From positions 124,001-188,000 of the forward strand of contig NZ_JAPMLM010000061.1 in assembly GCF_026410195.1 (NCBI RefSeq): a stretch of DNA of 64,000 nucleotides, read 5' to 3'. Position numbers and translations under genes: made by a program. The DNA comes from Xanthomarina sp. F2636L. GTDB lineage: Bacteria; Bacteroidota; Bacteroidia; Flavobacteriales; Flavobacteriaceae. Below, piece after piece: positions 26,471-33,613 of this stretch (position 1 is the first letter of the stretch; every line of letters begins with the position of its first letter). The notes beneath the pieces are model-generated. The model was given only the letters and a program-made list of their open reading frames with translations. It was not told the origin of the DNA and did not search any database.

Positions 26471-26899
26471 TTATGCCCTAATAATATCTTGATACTCTAT
26501 AAAGAAAGCTTCTAATTTGCTCATAGTCTCATTAAAAAATTCCATGGTTATACGCCATGATTTTATATTATGAATAGAGACTGGAGCGTCTAAAAGCACA
26601 TATACTCTAGAAATTTCTTTCCCATTTTCCAAAAAATATTCTTCTTCAAAAATAGCTTCAGGTAAAAAATCATCTTTAAGAATGGATTTTAAGGCCAATA
26701 GCTTTCCCCAATGGTTAATTCTACCTTCTAAGTCGTCTTCGAGGTCTAAAGCAACTAAAGCTGTTTTGGTATCAAAATGAAATTTAAGACTAAGGCCTTT
26801 TATTTTTGTATCGTATAAAATCCATTTTCTAGGAAAGGACTTACCAAAACTGGTCCAAAATTCTTGTTTTAATAATCTAGATTCCTCTTTGCTGAACAT
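26471..26899 (-). CDS. DUF4268-domain protein
   Basis: A 142-residue soluble protein beginning MFSKEESRLLKQEFWTSFGK and containing KWILYDTKIKGLSLKF and DDLEGRINHWGKLLALK, the layout of DUF4268. Members of this domain family also occur fused to restriction-like nucleases, but here the domain stands alone and no nuclease motif is seen. The gene is monocistronic. The function is unknown. Confidence 0.8.
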   Translation of the reverse strand: MFSKEESRLLKQEFWTSFGKSFPRKWILYDTKIKGLSLKFHFDTKTALVALDLEDDLEGRINHWGKLLALKSILKDDFLPEAIFEEEYFLENGKEISRVYVLLDAPVSIHNIKSWRITMEFFNETMSKLEAFFIEYQDIIRA

Positions 26900-27070
26900 G
26901 ATTAAAAGTGGTTAGCGGATAGTGAATAGAAAGTTGATAAAGACTAAATATAATTAAAAAAAGATTAAAGCAATAACTAAAATACAACTGCTTAATTAAG
27001 AGGTTTTTATATAATAATATTCACACTTTTCCTAAAGTAAATAAACTGTAAATATTAGCTGTCTAATTTA

Positions 27071-27745
27071 TTATATCATATACGCTATAGCTACTCCAAA
27101 AAATATGGCTAGTAATTTCGATAAATTAAACTTATGTCCTTCGCTGCTTTCAAACAAAATAACCGTTGAAATATGAAAAAAGATACCAATTACTACAGCA
27201 TTTATTAAATAAATATAGCTTTCGGGAATGGAAGAACTATTCGATATAAAAGTACCAAGAGGCGTCATGGCAGCAAAGAATATTAGAAAGCCAGCAATCT
27301 GCATTTTACTGTAATTAGATTGTACCAAAAAGCTGGTTATTAATGTAGCAATTGGAATTTTATGAATTAAAACACCATAAACCATATCGTTGTGTTGGTG
27401 GATTGGAAAGCCTTCCAGAAAACTATGAATACACAAACTGATAAACAACAACCAAGGAAACTGGGTATTGTCCTTATGAATATGAATGTGTCCATGTTCG
27501 GCACCTTTAGAGAAAAACTCTAAAATTATTTGTAACAGAATTCCAAACATGATAAACAAACCGGTCTTTTTAGCTTCCATATGATGGTAAACTTCCGGTA
27601 GCAAGTCGAATAATGTTAAAGCCAATAAAAAAGCGCCACTAAAAGAGAGTAGGAGTCTAGTAAACAGACTTCGTTTTTGCTTTAAAACCAAAACAATTAA
27701 AGCGCCAAGAACGACTGCAAATACTGGTAATAAGTATTGTTTCAT
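27071..27745 (-). CDS. ZIP-family divalent metal transporter
   Basis: A 224-residue inner-membrane protein with about eight helices. A histidine-rich loop GHIHIHKD lies before helix 4. Helix 4 has HSFLEGFPIHQH and helix 5 HKIPIATLITSFL, which hold the metal ligands of ZIP transporters for zinc or iron. The length is typical of the short bacterial form. A short hairpin lies just upstream. No metal regulator is next to it. Confidence 0.88.
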   Translation of the reverse strand: MKQYLLPVFAVVLGALIVLVLKQKRSLFTRLLLSFSGAFLLALTLFDLLPEVYHHMEAKKTGLFIMFGILLQIILEFFSKGAEHGHIHIHKDNTQFPWLLFISLCIHSFLEGFPIHQHNDMVYGVLIHKIPIATLITSFLVQSNYSKMQIAGFLIFFAAMTPLGTFISNSSSIPESYIYLINAVVIGIFFHISTVILFESSEGHKFNLSKLLAIFFGVAIAYMI

Positions 27746-27761
27746 ATATGTTTTTCACGAA

Positions 27762-27778
27762 TCCCGAAATTTTCGGGA
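27762..27778. repeat. Short inverted repeat
   Basis: TCCCGAAA and TTTCGGGA are separated by one base in the gap between the ZIP and methyltransferase genes. With minus-strand transcription it sits between the two genes and could be a weak terminator of the methyltransferase gene, but no clear T run follows. Confidence 0.4.
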
Positions 27779-27816
27779 GAAATCTTAATATTAATTAGTC
27801 ACTTACAAAATACAGG

Positions 27817-28548
27817 TTATTTAAAAACCATAATCAAGCGTTCAGATGTGTTTTTATGGAATTTATTCAATTTATAATCCCCAAAAATATCTAATAAATA
27901 AACTCCAGCCTGTTCAAAAAGCTGTTCAAAATCATTTAGAGTAAAGGCTTTTACCCGTTCTTGAAAACTAAAGGTTTTACCTTTATCTTTAAAAGATATG
28001 TCTTTATATAAATAGCCGTCTTTAACATAACGTTTTTGGTGAAAGTCAATGCTTTCAACTGTTTTAATATCTTCAGTTACTAAATTGTTTAATACAAAAT
28101 CGATATTCATAAAATCGATAACGCCAAAACCGTACTCATTTAAATCGGCATGTATGGCCTCAATGGTTCGTAAATTATCAATCTCTTCCTCAAAATAACC
28201 AAAACTTGTAAACAGATTAAAAACAGCATCAAATTTTTTATCGTAAGGTTTGCACATATCATGTACCTCAAAATGTAAATTGTCTTTCTCAAATTGTTTC
28301 GCGTAAGCAATGCTATTTTCAGATAAATCTACTCCGGTAACATCATACCCTAAAGAGCTTAAATACAGAGAGTGTCTTCCTTTTCCACAAGCCAAATCTA
28401 GAATTTTTCCATGTTCTGGCAGGTTTAAATAATTGGTAAGATTATCCATAAACATCTGCGCTTCCTCATGATCTCTGTCTTTATATAAAATATGGTAATA
28501 TGGTGTGTCAAACCACGAAGCATACCATTGTGTTGTATTTTTTGTCAT
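27817..28548 (-). CDS. Class I SAM-dependent methyltransferase
   Basis: A 243-residue soluble protein. SAM-binding motif I is ILDLACGKGRHSLYLSS near residue 40, followed by the acidic GVDLSE of motif II and VFNLFTSFGYF of motif IV. The family is large and the substrate is not predictable. It begins ASWFDTPYYHILYKDRD, a start shared by many Bacteroidota methyltransferases. It is the upstream partner of the ZIP gene on the minus strand, with a 71-base gap. Confidence 0.88.
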   Translation of the reverse strand: MTKNTTQWYASWFDTPYYHILYKDRDHEEAQMFMDNLTNYLNLPEHGKILDLACGKGRHSLYLSSLGYDVTGVDLSENSIAYAKQFEKDNLHFEVHDMCKPYDKKFDAVFNLFTSFGYFEEEIDNLRTIEAIHADLNEYGFGVIDFMNIDFVLNNLVTEDIKTVESIDFHQKRYVKDGYLYKDISFKDKGKTFSFQERVKAFTLNDFEQLFEQAGVYLLDIFGDYKLNKFHKNTSERLIMVFK

Positions 28549-28725
28549 ATAAACTTCCCTAAACCAGGGAGGATTTTTATTTGGGGGTTACTCCACTACG
28601 TTGTCACTCCGTAGAGTCAGGCTTTCGCAAGTCGCTTTTTTATTTTATAAAACGATAAAATAAAAAGAGCTCCAACAATTGCTCAATCCTTAACCCAATT
28701 AATTTAAGTTGCCACAAAAATACTG

Positions 28726-28733
28726 TATTTTTG
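28726..28733 (+). promoter_or_regulatory. -7 box of the THUMP methyltransferase gene
   Basis: TATTTTTG is an exact TAnnTTTG match. Transcription should start near 28740, 14 bases before the ATG at 28754. This favours that ATG over any upstream in-frame start. A TTG at 28709 is too close to be a standard -33 element. Confidence 0.5.
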
Positions 28734-28753
28734 CATTCTATTTAATATCTACA

Positions 28754-29911
28754 ATGGAGAATAATTTTAAAATGGTTGCCAAAACTTTATTTGGCTTTGA
28801 AGAATTACTTGCAAAAGAGCTTACTCAACTTGGAGCACAAGATGTTAAGATTGGTGTTAGAAACGTTAGTTTTACTGGTGATAAAGGCTTTATGTATAAG
28901 GCAAACTTGGGGTTGCGTACAGCTATTAAAATCTTAAAGCCTATTGAAACATTTAAAGTGCGCAACGAACAAGATTTGTACGATAAGATTTATAAAATGT
29001 CCTGGGAGAACTATTTAAAGCCAACAGGAACTTTGGCTGTAGATGCAACAATTAATTCGACAGTTTTTACACATTCTCTTTATATAGCTCAAAAAACCAA
29101 AGATGCTATTGTAGATAAATTTAGAGAAACTTCAGGGCAAAGACCTAATGTAGATTTAAAGTTTCCTGATTTAAAAATTAATGTTCATATAGATAGAGAG
29201 GTTTGTAATATTTCTTTAGATTCTTCGGGAGATTCACTACATAAACGAGGCTATAAAACAGCAACTAATATTGCTCCAATAAACGAGGTCCTTGCTGCTG
29301 GAATGGTCATGCTTTCTGGCTGGGACGGGCAATCTGATTTTATGGATCCTATGTGTGGTAGTGGCACTATTTTAGCCGAAGCAGCTATGATTGCCTGTAA
29401 TATTCCACCTAATTTAATGCGAAAAGAATTTGCATTTGAACGTTGGGCAGATTGGGATGTAGAATTATTTGAAAAAATAGAAGAATCGCTTTTAAGTAAA
29501 ACTAGAGATTTTCACTATAAAATAATGGGTTATGATAAATCTCCAAGTGCTGTTGAAAAAGCTAAGGATAATATTAAAAACGCCCACCTTGAAGAGTTTA
29601 TAAGTATTCAACACGAAGATTTTTTCAAGACTCAAAAGGCTGGAGAACACAAGTTACATATGGTATTTAATCCGCCTTATGGCGAACGTTTAGATATTGA
29701 TATGGAAGAGTTCTATAAAAATATTGGTGATACGCTTAAGCAAGGATATCCTGGAACAGATGCATGGTTTATTACTTCAAATTTAGAAGCCTTAAAACAT
29801 GTTGGCTTGCGTCCTTCAAGAAAAATTCACTTGGTAAACGCCAAATTGGAAGCGCGTTTGGTTAAGTATGTTATGTATGAAGGAAGTAAAAAAGCAAAAT
29901 TTAATGATTAG
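28754..29911 (+). CDS. THUMP-domain class I RNA methyltransferase (RlmL/Trm14-like)
   Basis: A 385-residue RNA methyltransferase. Residues 1-150 hold a ferredoxin-like and THUMP RNA-binding region (MVAKTLFGFEELLAKEL, later VFTHSLYIAQKTKDAI). The C-terminal half has the UPF0020 domain with FMDPMCGSGTILAEAAM and the catalytic NPPYGERL, the motif for N2-guanine methylation. It is like the N-terminal methylase half of RlmL (23S G2445) or archaeal Trm14, without the second domain of RlmL. The start was chosen from conservation of MENNFKMVAKT and from the promoter box 20 bases upstream. Confidence 0.88.
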   Translation: MENNFKMVAKTLFGFEELLAKELTQLGAQDVKIGVRNVSFTGDKGFMYKANLGLRTAIKILKPIETFKVRNEQDLYDKIYKMSWENYLKPTGTLAVDATINSTVFTHSLYIAQKTKDAIVDKFRETSGQRPNVDLKFPDLKINVHIDREVCNISLDSSGDSLHKRGYKTATNIAPINEVLAAGMVMLSGWDGQSDFMDPMCGSGTILAEAAMIACNIPPNLMRKEFAFERWADWDVELFEKIEESLLSKTRDFHYKIMGYDKSPSAVEKAKDNIKNAHLEEFISIQHEDFFKTQKAGEHKLHMVFNPPYGERLDIDMEEFYKNIGDTLKQGYPGTDAWFITSNLEALKHVGLRPSRKIHLVNAKLEARLVKYVMYEGSKKAKFND

Positions 29912-29915
29912 AATT

Positions 29916-29957
29916 GGTTATCGGTTATCGGTTATCGGTTATCGGTTATCGGTTATC
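29916..29957 (+). repeat. Six perfect tandem copies of GGTTATC
   Basis: The heptamer GGTTATC is repeated six times without error, starting four bases after the stop of the THUMP methyltransferase. As the unit is seven bases it shifts frame, and an apparent reading frame through it gives VIGYRLS repeats, which is an artefact. Length variation by slippage is expected. Confidence 0.9.
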
Positions 29958-30069
29958 GTTTGAGTTCTTTTTAAAGAAGGTTCAACATCAGAAATCCGTT
30001 AAAACTTGGCAATATTTAAAGGCGGTGTTTGCTCCAATTTTAACTTCATTTACTAATAGAACATATTTT

Positions 30070-30681
30070 TTATTCTGTGTTTTTAGCATCAAACTCTGGA
30101 CAATCTATTCGAATGTCTGAAACTTTAAGGGGTTTATCCAAAAGGTTGCAATAATGTCCACCTTTTTTGTTGTCGTAAAACTTACAACCATAACAGGTTC
30201 TTTGTACGGTTAAAATTCCTGCCTGGTTTAGCTTGTATATAACCTGACTTAGGGATTTAAATACATCTTCACGTTTTGAGGGTTCTAAGGTTTCTATCTG
30301 TGTGTTAATAGGATTGGCAAAGTCTTCTGTTTCTGTAATAAGATGCTTGCCCGAAGGCGTTAAAACCATTGAAAAACTTCTGCTGTCTGAAAGCGAAGCT
30401 TTCTTTTCTATATGTCCTTTTTTAATTAGTGCTTTTACAGCATCGCTAACCGTTGGCTTTGTCACGTTAAATTCGTTTGCAATATAACTTACATTACAAA
30501 AGTCCTGTTTGTGGTATGCAATAAATAGTAATATTTGTATTTGAATAGGGCTTAAACCAAATGTTTTCGCTTTTTCCCATAGCAGCACCTTAAACGCTTG
30601 AGAAATACGCTCTAAGGCCACTATAATTTTGCTTGAGGTATTGTGATTTTGATACTCGGGATTAAAAATAGAATCTGTCAT
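30070..30681 (-). CDS. MarR-family regulator with a four-cysteine C-terminal tail
   Basis: A 203-residue winged-helix regulator. Residues 25-155 form the MarR domain, with the recognition helix in NVTKPTVSDAVKALIKKG and the wing in SLSDSRSFSMVLTPSG. The last 45 residues carry Cys163, Cys166, Cys178 and Cys194 (CYGC, HYC, DCPEF), spaced CX2C-X11-C-X15-C. This suggests a bound zinc or iron-sulfur cluster and thus metal or redox sensing. Its promoter holds an inverted repeat and a motif shared with the neighbouring thiol operon. Iron-sulfur sensing is inference from spacing only. Confidence 0.85.
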   Translation of the reverse strand: MTDSIFNPEYQNHNTSSKIIVALERISQAFKVLLWEKAKTFGLSPIQIQILLFIAYHKQDFCNVSYIANEFNVTKPTVSDAVKALIKKGHIEKKASLSDSRSFSMVLTPSGKHLITETEDFANPINTQIETLEPSKREDVFKSLSQVIYKLNQAGILTVQRTCYGCKFYDNKKGGHYCNLLDKPLKVSDIRIDCPEFDAKNTE

Positions 30682-30700
30682 AACTCGTGTGTATAAAATT

Positions 30701-30724
30701 GCCTATCCAATATATCAGATAGGC
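30701..30724. promoter_or_regulatory. Inverted repeat over the MarR gene start site (candidate operator)
   Basis: GCCTATC (30701-30707) and GATAGGC (30718-30724) are perfect inverted arms separated by ten bases. The repeat directly abuts the minus-strand -7 box and covers the expected transcription start, a classic place for an autorepressor. A weak terminator of the upstream operon is the alternative, but no strong T run follows. Confidence 0.5.
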
Positions 30725-30741
30725 AAAGTTAGTCATCCTAA
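30724..30741 (-). promoter_or_regulatory. -7 box and shared motif upstream of the MarR gene
   Basis: On the minus strand TTAGGATGACTAAC (30741-30728) runs into TAACTTTG (30731-30724), an exact -7 box. The 14-base motif matches TTAGGATTCCTTAC upstream of the thiol operon at 11 positions. Confidence 0.5.
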
Positions 30742-30746
30742 TCAAA

Positions 30747-31010
30747 TTAGTTGCAATGTTCCATTTCAATAATATAAAAACCTACTTTTTCTATAGCCTT
30801 GATCATGCTGTCTGTTGCTTGTTCTATATGGCAAAACTTACATTCGCTGGCTGTTAGTTTTCCTGTTTTAAAAGGTTTAGATTCTAAATATGTTTTCCCA
30901 TAATTAAATATGGTCTCTTCTTTAGATAAACTACTTGGCACTAAAATATCGAAGTGCATGATGTTGCCATCTTCTCTTTGGACATAGGTGTCCCAAACGG
31001 ATACTTTCAT
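30747..31010 (-). CDS. DUF2024 family protein
   Basis: An 87-residue soluble protein of the DUF2024 family: MKVSVWDTYVQREDGNIMHFDILVP at the start, then ASECKFCHIEQA with Cys57 and Cys60, and a third cysteine two residues from the end. The CxxC pair could bind a metal or be redox active. Its start codon overlaps the stop of the upstream exported-protein gene by four bases, so the two are coupled. The function is unknown. Confidence 0.85.
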   Translation of the reverse strand: MKVSVWDTYVQREDGNIMHFDILVPSSLSKEETIFNYGKTYLESKPFKTGKLTASECKFCHIEQATDSMIKAIEKVGFYIIEMEHCN

Positions 31011-31723
31011 TTTTTAACTGTATATGGTAAACTTAAATTGCCACTGGCTACACTATATACCTGATAAACACTAAGCATAGGTAACTCTGGATTGCTGGTA
31101 TTTACTTTTAAAAAGGCTGTAACCCCATCAAAGTTAAAATTAATTTGATGATTTATACGGTAATCCGGTACAATTACAGTAATTGTATGGTCTTTTGTTA
31201 TAACCTGAAAGCCTGGCGAATCCATAAACATGGGCATTCCTGGATTTGTAGGAGTCAAGGTTACTGAGGTGTCTCCTTTTTTAAATTGCTTTACAGCCAG
31301 ACCACCTGGTACAAGTTCGTTTTTAACTAGTACCACCCAATGTGGGTGCCAGATAATACCATCGTTTAGATAGTTTTTATCTGCATTTTCATCCCAGAGA
31401 GGAGTGTCGTCAAAATCAGGATGCGATGTTAGAGCTAAGGCCAGTATGCCATCTGTTTCGCTAAAACCTACATCTGTAGGTTTTAAGTTAGTAGGAAAAA
31501 CATAGCCTAAAACAGGAGCTCCATCCAATTGTCCGGCTTTAATGGGTTTTGTTTCTCCAGCGTTTCCTTTTACGCCAATGGTCCATACACTTAGGGCCCA
31601 TTCTTCGTTATGTGACACTTCAACAGTTTCTATGTCAAAATTAGTGCCTTCGTAATTTGCTTCTTGGGCTTTGCTGTATGAGATTATAAGCAAAACCATT
31701 GTGAGGAGTATCGTGTTTTTCAT
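31007..31723 (-). CDS. Exported protein of unknown function in the thiol operon
   Basis: A 238-residue protein with a signal peptide ending SKA-Q, probably periplasmic. I do not recognise a family. The mature part is rich in aromatic residues and beta structure, with landmarks EEWALSVWTIGVKG, DDTPLWDENADKNY, GIIWHPHWVVLV and PGGLAVKQF. It has no cysteines, unlike its operon partners. It lies 12 bases after the thioredoxin-like gene and overlaps the DUF2024 gene by four bases. A His/Trp-rich IWHPHW stretch might bind metal, but this is only a guess. Confidence 0.7.
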   Translation of the reverse strand: MKNTILLTMVLLIISYSKAQEANYEGTNFDIETVEVSHNEEWALSVWTIGVKGNAGETKPIKAGQLDGAPVLGYVFPTNLKPTDVGFSETDGILALALTSHPDFDDTPLWDENADKNYLNDGIIWHPHWVVLVKNELVPGGLAVKQFKKGDTSVTLTPTNPGMPMFMDSPGFQVITKDHTITVIVPDYRINHQINFNFDGVTAFLKVNTSNPELPMLSVYQVYSVASGNLSLPYTVKK

Positions 31724-31735
31724 AATATATTCTTG

Positions 31736-31969
31736 TTATGCTTTTACTTCGGCCATAGAAGCTCCATGATTAATATGTAAGACATTTCCTGTGGCTGTTA
31801 CCATGGCAGGAACAGACTTTACGCCGGCTTTTTCAGCTTCTTCAATACGGTTTCTGTGTTCACTGATGTTAACAATTTCCAGCTTGTCTTTTCCTACTAA
31901 TTCTACAATATCGTGTTCTGCACTAACACATACGGAACATCCTGCGTGATAAAAAATGGGTTTTTTCAT
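31736..31969 (-). CDS. Small thioredoxin/glutaredoxin-like protein
   Basis: A 77-residue minimal thioredoxin fold. The active-site pair is Cys11/Cys14 (HAGCSVC) after the first strand, and the cis-proline is Pro54 in KSVPAMV. Helices EHDIVELVGKD and RIEEAEKAG complete the fold. It has no signal peptide, so it acts in the cytoplasm. It is the first gene of a minus-strand operon with an exported protein and DUF2024. The redox partner is not known. Confidence 0.82.
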   Translation of the reverse strand: MKKPIFYHAGCSVCVSAEHDIVELVGKDKLEIVNISEHRNRIEEAEKAGVKSVPAMVTATGNVLHINHGASMAEVKA

Positions 31970-32360
31970 AATTATAATTTTAAATTAATACTTGTTTATG
32001 AATCAAATATAGTAAGGAATCCTAACAATAAAAAATATCTATTGAAATTTAACACTTTTAGGGTGGAATAATGTGGTTCTTTTTTAATGGGGTTATAGGG
32101 AGGTCTGGTAATGGATTATTGGGTTGTAGTGTAATTGTTCAATAAGCTAAAGGCAAAGATAATGGCATAATAGGGGTTAAAGGGCTAATGGTTAGCTGTT
32201 AATTTAGGAATAATGATTAAACGATAATTTACAGAGGTGAGAGACTGTCCTTGTTTGTTGCAATTGGTTTTTAATTAAATTTCAGGAATGCGCAGGAACT
32301 CAGATTTTGTACTTATTTTTAAGTTCCACTTCGATTTAAGTTGAATTTCAATATAGAAAA
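31970..32360. other. 391-base gap upstream of the thiol operon
   Basis: The left end holds the promoter of the thioredoxin-like gene. From about 32040 to 32200 the plus strand is unusually rich in G and T (many GGGG and GGTT runs). It contains no reading frame of useful length, hairpin or RNA gene that I can see. It may be a decayed gene. Confidence 0.4.
32004..32026 (-). promoter_or_regulatory. Promoter box and palindromic motif of the thiol operon
   Basis: On the minus strand TATATTTG (32011-32004) is an exact -7 box. Just upstream is GTTAGGATTCCTTAC (32026-32012), a 15-base palindrome with one mismatched pair, lying where a regulator would block RNA polymerase. The motif is shared with the MarR promoter. 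Confidence 0.5.
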
Positions 32361-33092
32361 CTACTTATCTCTTTTATAAAAAGGAATGAGGTAAGATACT
32401 GTATAGCCATAACCAAAGCCAAAGCCACCACTATCATAAGTTTTTTGAAAACCAGGGATGTAAAGGTTTTCAAAATTTTCGGGTTGGTCATCATTGATCA
32501 TGTATTTAAATTGGGCATTTAAACCTAAGTATAAATTATTTATAACTTCTACTTTCAAACCAACAATAAACTCTCCCCAAAGCGCTGTAAGACCGCTAAA
32601 TTTTTCACCTTCTTCAGATGTAAATTGAGGCGCCCAATATTGATCTTGTGAATACACGCCATAATTGTTTAGGGTTTGGCTAAACGTGCTTGCTCCAATT
32701 CGAAAACCACCATAAATCATGTTTTCCATGCCGAACCAGTTTTCATAGGCATTATAATCTACTCCAGCTTTAAAATAACTCCCTTGAGTGGTTACATTAA
32801 TATAATCGTTAGCTGTTAGTTTTTCTTCGACTCCAATTTCTCCTGCTAGATACCATTTTTTGGTAAGTCGGTAATCCCCATTAATCTCAAAGCCTTTATA
32901 TTCGTCGTCGACAAAAGACCTAATAATTTTGCCTAAATCTCCACCTAAACGGAGTCCGTAACTTTCTTTGTGTTTAATAGAATCTGTTTTAGTGCTAATA
33001 ATACTGTCGTTTTGAGCTTGGGTTGTAGCACAAAAGACAAATAAAATAACTAAAGAATTAATGATATATTTTATAGTGAATGTCATCTTCAT
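32361..33092 (-). CDS. DUF6048 outer-membrane beta-barrel-like protein
   Basis: A 243-residue exported protein with a signal peptide ending TQA-Q. Alternating hydrophobic strands such as YGLRLGGDLGKIIRSF, GFEINGDYRLTKKWYLAGEIG and VINNLYLGLNAQFKYMI, plus the terminal strand YGYTVSYLIPFYKR, indicate an outer-membrane barrel. It matches my memory of DUF6048, usually encoded after rlmD and DUF6452. Its start overlaps the DUF6452 gene by 35 bases. The function is unknown. Confidence 0.75.
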   Translation of the reverse strand: MKMTFTIKYIINSLVILFVFCATTQAQNDSIISTKTDSIKHKESYGLRLGGDLGKIIRSFVDDEYKGFEINGDYRLTKKWYLAGEIGVEEKLTANDYINVTTQGSYFKAGVDYNAYENWFGMENMIYGGFRIGASTFSQTLNNYGVYSQDQYWAPQFTSEEGEKFSGLTALWGEFIVGLKVEVINNLYLGLNAQFKYMINDDQPENFENLYIPGFQKTYDSGGFGFGYGYTVSYLIPFYKRDK

Positions 33093-33591
33093 GCTCTACA
33101 GTTTGATTATCGTTTACAGATTGTGCTAATTGGATCCATTTGTTTCCATCATCTTCAACCGTTATTACTACATTTTCAAAAATGGTTTTGTAGCCACAAG
33201 CACGTGAGACATAAACTTCTTTTCTTACATAGTTTATAGTAATGGTATCTGGATTCCCCAAAACATTATCATTTTCATCAATTTTATATCCTTTATGAAG
33301 GATAAATTGGGTACTGTTTTCGGTTGTTTTTAAAGGTAAAAAAAGTTCTTTTTGTGCTTTGCTGCCATCATAAGTTGATAAAACTCCAGGATCTGGATCA
33401 CCGATTCCAGTAACCCTAAGTCTGTTTACATTCTTTGGTGTATTTTCAGTTGGAAAATTAATATCGTAAAAAGCGATATGCATTTTTGGAGTAGTTTCTG
33501 TTGTTTCAGAACAGATATCGTCTTTTTCACAACCAAAAAGAGTTATAAAAAAAACAAGTAAAGGAATTAAAATAATTTTAAAGCGTTTCAT
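33058..33591 (-). CDS. DUF6452 lipoprotein
   Basis: A 177-residue protein with a lipoprotein signal (LFGCEKDD, lipidation at Cys20). Conserved cysteines follow in DDICSET and VSRACGYKTIFEN. The pattern fits DUF6452. The gene lies 22 bases after rlmD and overlaps the DUF6048 barrel gene. The pairing of a lipoprotein with a barrel suggests they work together at the outer membrane, which is inference. Confidence 0.75.
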   Translation of the reverse strand: MKRFKIILIPLLVFFITLFGCEKDDICSETTETTPKMHIAFYDINFPTENTPKNVNRLRVTGIGDPDPGVLSTYDGSKAQKELFLPLKTTENSTQFILHKGYKIDENDNVLGNPDTITINYVRKEVYVSRACGYKTIFENVVITVEDDGNKWIQLAQSVNDNQTVEHEDDIHYKIYH

Positions 33592-33613
33592 TCACAAAAT
33601 AGTTAATTAACGA

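Noticed and set aside
29914-30120. Open frame of 68 codons reading VIGYRLS repeats
   Set aside because: It is produced by the GGTTATC tandem repeat and continues into antisense of the MarR gene; no start context or homology.
30701-30724. Inverted repeat considered as a terminator of the DUF2024 operon
   Set aside because: No strong T run follows on the minus strand and it covers the expected MarR start, so an operator is more likely.
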